Origin: Bacteroidota bacterium
GTDB taxonomy: Bacteria; Bacteroidota; Bacteroidia; Chitinophagales; Chitinophagaceae
Reading direction: 5' to 3'
NCBI GenBank assembly: GCA_018266555.1
Contig: JAFEAF010000011.1
Coordinates: 1 to 64,000, forward strand
DNA: 64,000 bases
The translations under genes and the position numbers were made by a program. The notes under the pieces are model-generated. The model was not told the origin of the DNA, did not search any database, and was given only the letters and a program-made list of their open reading frames with translations. Below, piece by piece: positions 61,926 to 64,000 of the stretch (positions are counted from its first letter, which is position 1; the number at the start of each line of letters is the position of its first letter).

Positions 61926-64000
61926 ATGAAAAATGAATTGCGCAAGCAACAGGCTCTTGAATACCATTCCAAAGGAAGACCTGGAAAAATTGAAGTAGTT
62001 CCTACCAAGGAAGCAAAAACACAAAGAGATCTTTCTTTAGCCTATTCTCCGGGTGTAGCAGATCCCTGTTTAGAAATAGCCGCAAATGTTGAGAACGTTT
62101 ATAAATACACCGCCAAAGGAAATCTTGTTGCCGTCATCAGTAATGGCACTGCCGTTCTTGGGTTGGGTGATATAGGTCCCGAAGCAGGTAAACCGGTAAT
62201 GGAAGGAAAAGGAGTCCTCTTCAAAATTTTTGCCGACATTGACGTTTTTGATATTGAGGTTAATGAAAAAGATCCTGAAAAATTTGTTCAGATTGTAAAA
62301 TCCCTGGAACCTACTTTCGGCGGTATCAATTTAGAAGACATCAAAGCCCCTGAATGTTTTTTCATTGAAAAGAAATTAAAAGAGGAATTGAAAATTCCTA
62401 TCATGCATGATGACCAGCATGGCACTGCCATCATCAGTGCTGCGGCGTTACTGAATGCACTGGAAATACAAAAGAAAAAAATTGAAAAGGCAAAATTTGT
62501 TGTAAGCGGAGCCGGAGCGGCGGCTATTGCCTGTTGTCAATTATATGAAGCACTTGGAGCAAAGCATGAAAATTTCCTGATGTTTGATCGCCAGGGATTG
62601 TTATACAAAGGCAGATCGGACATGGATGATCTCAAAAAAATGTATGTTGTAGCCGATCATGATAAATCATTGGCAGAAGCAATGAAAGATGCTGATGTAT
62701 TTATAGGATTAAGTGCCGGCAATGTGTTGTCTCAGGACATGGTAAAAAGTATGGCAAAAAATCCGATTGTTTTTGCGATGGCCAACCCTGATCCTGAAAT
62801 AAGCTGGGACGATGCTACGTCCGTCAGAAAAGATATAATCATGGCAACGGGGCGCAGCGATTATCCGAACCAGGTAAATAATGTACTCGGGTTCCCTTAT
62901 ATTTTCCGGGGCGCTTTGGATGTTCGGGCCACACAGATCAATGAAGCCATGAAATTAGCTGCGGTAAAAGCTTTGGCAGAATTAACCAAAACTGCGGTGC
63001 CGGATATTGTGAACATGGCCTACAATGAAAAAAGTATTTCTTTTGGTCCCAATTATATTATTCCCAAACCGCTTGACCCCCGACTAATTTCTACCGTAGC
63101 ACCTGCTGTAGCTAAGGCTGCTATGGATAGTGGTGTGGCGCAAACTCCTATTTTAAATTGGGATTCTTACACTACTGATCTTAATAAACGGTTAGGACTC
63201 GACAACCAGGTAATGCGCATCATTGGTAACAAAGCACGCCGTGATCCCAAACGGATTGTTTTTGCTGAAGCAGATAATGTAAAAATTTTAAAAGCAGCTC
63301 AAATTATTTTTGATGATGGTATCGGCTACCCGATTTTGTTGGGTGATGAAAATAAAATAAGGGGAATTGCTGCGGCAAATGCAATTGACATAGAAAGTAT
63401 TCCCATATTTGATCCACGCAGCGATGCGATGGAAGAAAAAAGAAATGCATATTCGGAAATATTTTTTCAGAAAAGAGGGCGCAAAGGTTTTAATGCTTAT
63501 GAATCAAAAAAAGTAATGAAAGACCGGAACTATTTTGGCTGCATGATGGTAGAGTGTGGCGATGCGGATGCCATGATCTCAGGCCTTGCGAAAAATTATC
63601 CTGATACTATTCGCCCGGCATTACACACCATCGGTACAGAAGAAGGTGTTAAAAAAATTGCCGGCATGTACCTCATGCTTACCAAAAGGGGGCCTTTATT
63701 TTTGGCAGATACTACAGTTAACTTTAACCCTACTGCAGAAGAATTAGCTGATATTACTTTATTGGTGGCCAATGAAATAAAAAATTTCAACATCACTCCC
63801 AGAATAGCCATGCTGAGTTACTCCAATTTCGGCAGCAGCAATTCACCCGAAGCCCGGTTAATGGCCGAAGCAAGAAAAATTGTGAAGCAAAAAATGCCGT
63901 CCCTCGTTATAGATGGAGAGATGCAGGCCAGTGTAGCCTTTAATAAAGAATTGATGAAAGAAAATTATCCATTCTGTGAGTTGGTGGATAAAGATGTCAA
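61926..64000 (+). CDS. maeB: NADP-dependent malic enzyme with phosphotransacetylase-like C-terminus (3' end outside window)
   Basis: 691 codons are visible of a protein usually about 750-770 residues; the frame is open to the window edge. N-terminal malic domain: [57 protein letters not shown](P)-binding domain: [13 protein letters not shown] and [10 protein letters not shown]. From about residue 430 a phosphotransacetylase-like domain follows ([25 protein letters not shown]). This matches MaeB, which converts malate to pyruvate and CO2 with NADP. The C-terminal domain is regulatory in E. coli MaeB. A truncated copy of its 5' end lies 1.2 kb upstream. Confidence 0.95.
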   Translation, partial: MKNELRKQQALEYHSKGRPGKIEVVPTKEAKTQRDLSLAYSPGVADPCLEIAANVENVYKYTAKGNLVAVISNGTAVLGLGDIGPEAGKPVMEGKGVLFKIFADIDVFDIEVNEKDPEKFVQIVKSLEPTFGGINLEDIKAPECFFIEKKLKEELKIPIMHDDQHGTAIISAAALLNALEIQKKKIEKAKFVVSGAGAAAIACCQLYEALGAKHENFLMFDRQGLLYKGRSDMDDLKKMYVVADHDKSLAEAMKDADVFIGLSAGNVLSQDMVKSMAKNPIVFAMANPDPEISWDDATSVRKDIIMATGRSDYPNQVNNVLGFPYIFRGALDVRATQINEAMKLAAVKALAELTKTAVPDIVNMAYNEKSISFGPNYIIPKPLDPRLISTVAPAVAKAAMDSGVAQTPILNWDSYTTDLNKRLGLDNQVMRIIGNKARRDPKRIVFAEADNVKILKAAQIIFDDGIGYPILLGDENKIRGIAAANAIDIESIPIFDPRSDAMEEKRNAYSEIFFQKRGRKGFNAYESKKVMKDRNYFGCMMVECGDADAMISGLAKNYPDTIRPALHTIGTEEGVKKIAGMYLMLTKRGPLFLADTTVNFNPTAEELADITLLVANEIKNFNITPRIAMLSYSNFGSSNSPEARLMAEARKIVKQKMPSLVIDGEMQASVAFNKELMKENYPFCELVDKDV

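Noticed and set aside
1-64000. CRISPR array, rRNA operon or complete insertion sequence
   Set aside because: No regularly spaced repeats, no rRNA sequence and no transposase ORF were seen.

Overview
The window looks like a piece of a Bacteroidota chromosome, most likely family Chitinophagaceae (inference). The evidence is AT-rich sequence, Bacteroidota-type promoters (TTG-N~20-TAnnTTTG), two SusC/SusD pairs, a type IX secretion sorting domain, DUF4136 and HU-CCDC81/SPOR-type proteins, and a tmRNA with a 9-residue tag.

Layout. (1) 1-4196: right end of an integrative element abutting the 3' end of tRNA-Ser(TGA). It carries a tyrosine integrase, an excisionase-like HTH protein, an unknown HTH-like protein and the N-terminal part of a type IIG restriction-modification gene that is interrupted by an amber codon. 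(2) 4197-17381: housekeeping genes: tRNA-Ser, a CBS-domain protein, MsrA, two envelope proteins, tmRNA, an ABC-F ATPase, serine dehydratase, an FKBP lipoprotein, an HU/SPOR-type protein and two TonB-dependent receptors. (3) 17501-47462: a large, almost entirely minus-strand sialoglycan locus. It holds two SusC/SusD pairs, two different sialidases (one with a T9SS sorting domain), an SGNH-esterase/GH20 hexosaminidase fusion, an N-acetylneuraminate lyase, a NanM-like Kelch mutarotase, an MFS transporter, an AGE-type epimerase, an EamA transporter, a GH-like protein, a DUF3472 protein, a FadR-type regulator and a ROK protein. (4) 48106-60557: a small secreted protein, a voltage-gated K+ channel, two secreted amidohydrolases, a deoC-ALDH-ALDH-like-SPOR cluster, an M20 amidohydrolase and an orphan LytTR regulator. 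(5) 60658-64000: a decayed AbiEii-type toxin/antitoxin-like cassette between a truncated copy of the malic-enzyme promoter/5' end and the intact malic enzyme gene, which runs off the window.

How the genes work together. In region 3, secreted sialidases and the esterase-hexosaminidase release sialic acid and HexNAc from host-type glycans, and SusCD pairs import products. The mutarotase, MFS permease, lyase and epimerase then turn Neu5Ac into ManNAc, GlcNAc and pyruvate. A ROK protein may phosphorylate sugar or repress. A perfect 17-bp palindrome at the susC start, facing the divergent FadR-type gene, is the best operator candidate.

The most interesting points are the complete sialic-acid locus with a decayed second epimerase copy, the duplication-flanked decayed toxin cassette beside malic enzyme, the split ALDH16-like pair, several promoters placed almost on their start codons, and repeats flanking the integrase gene.
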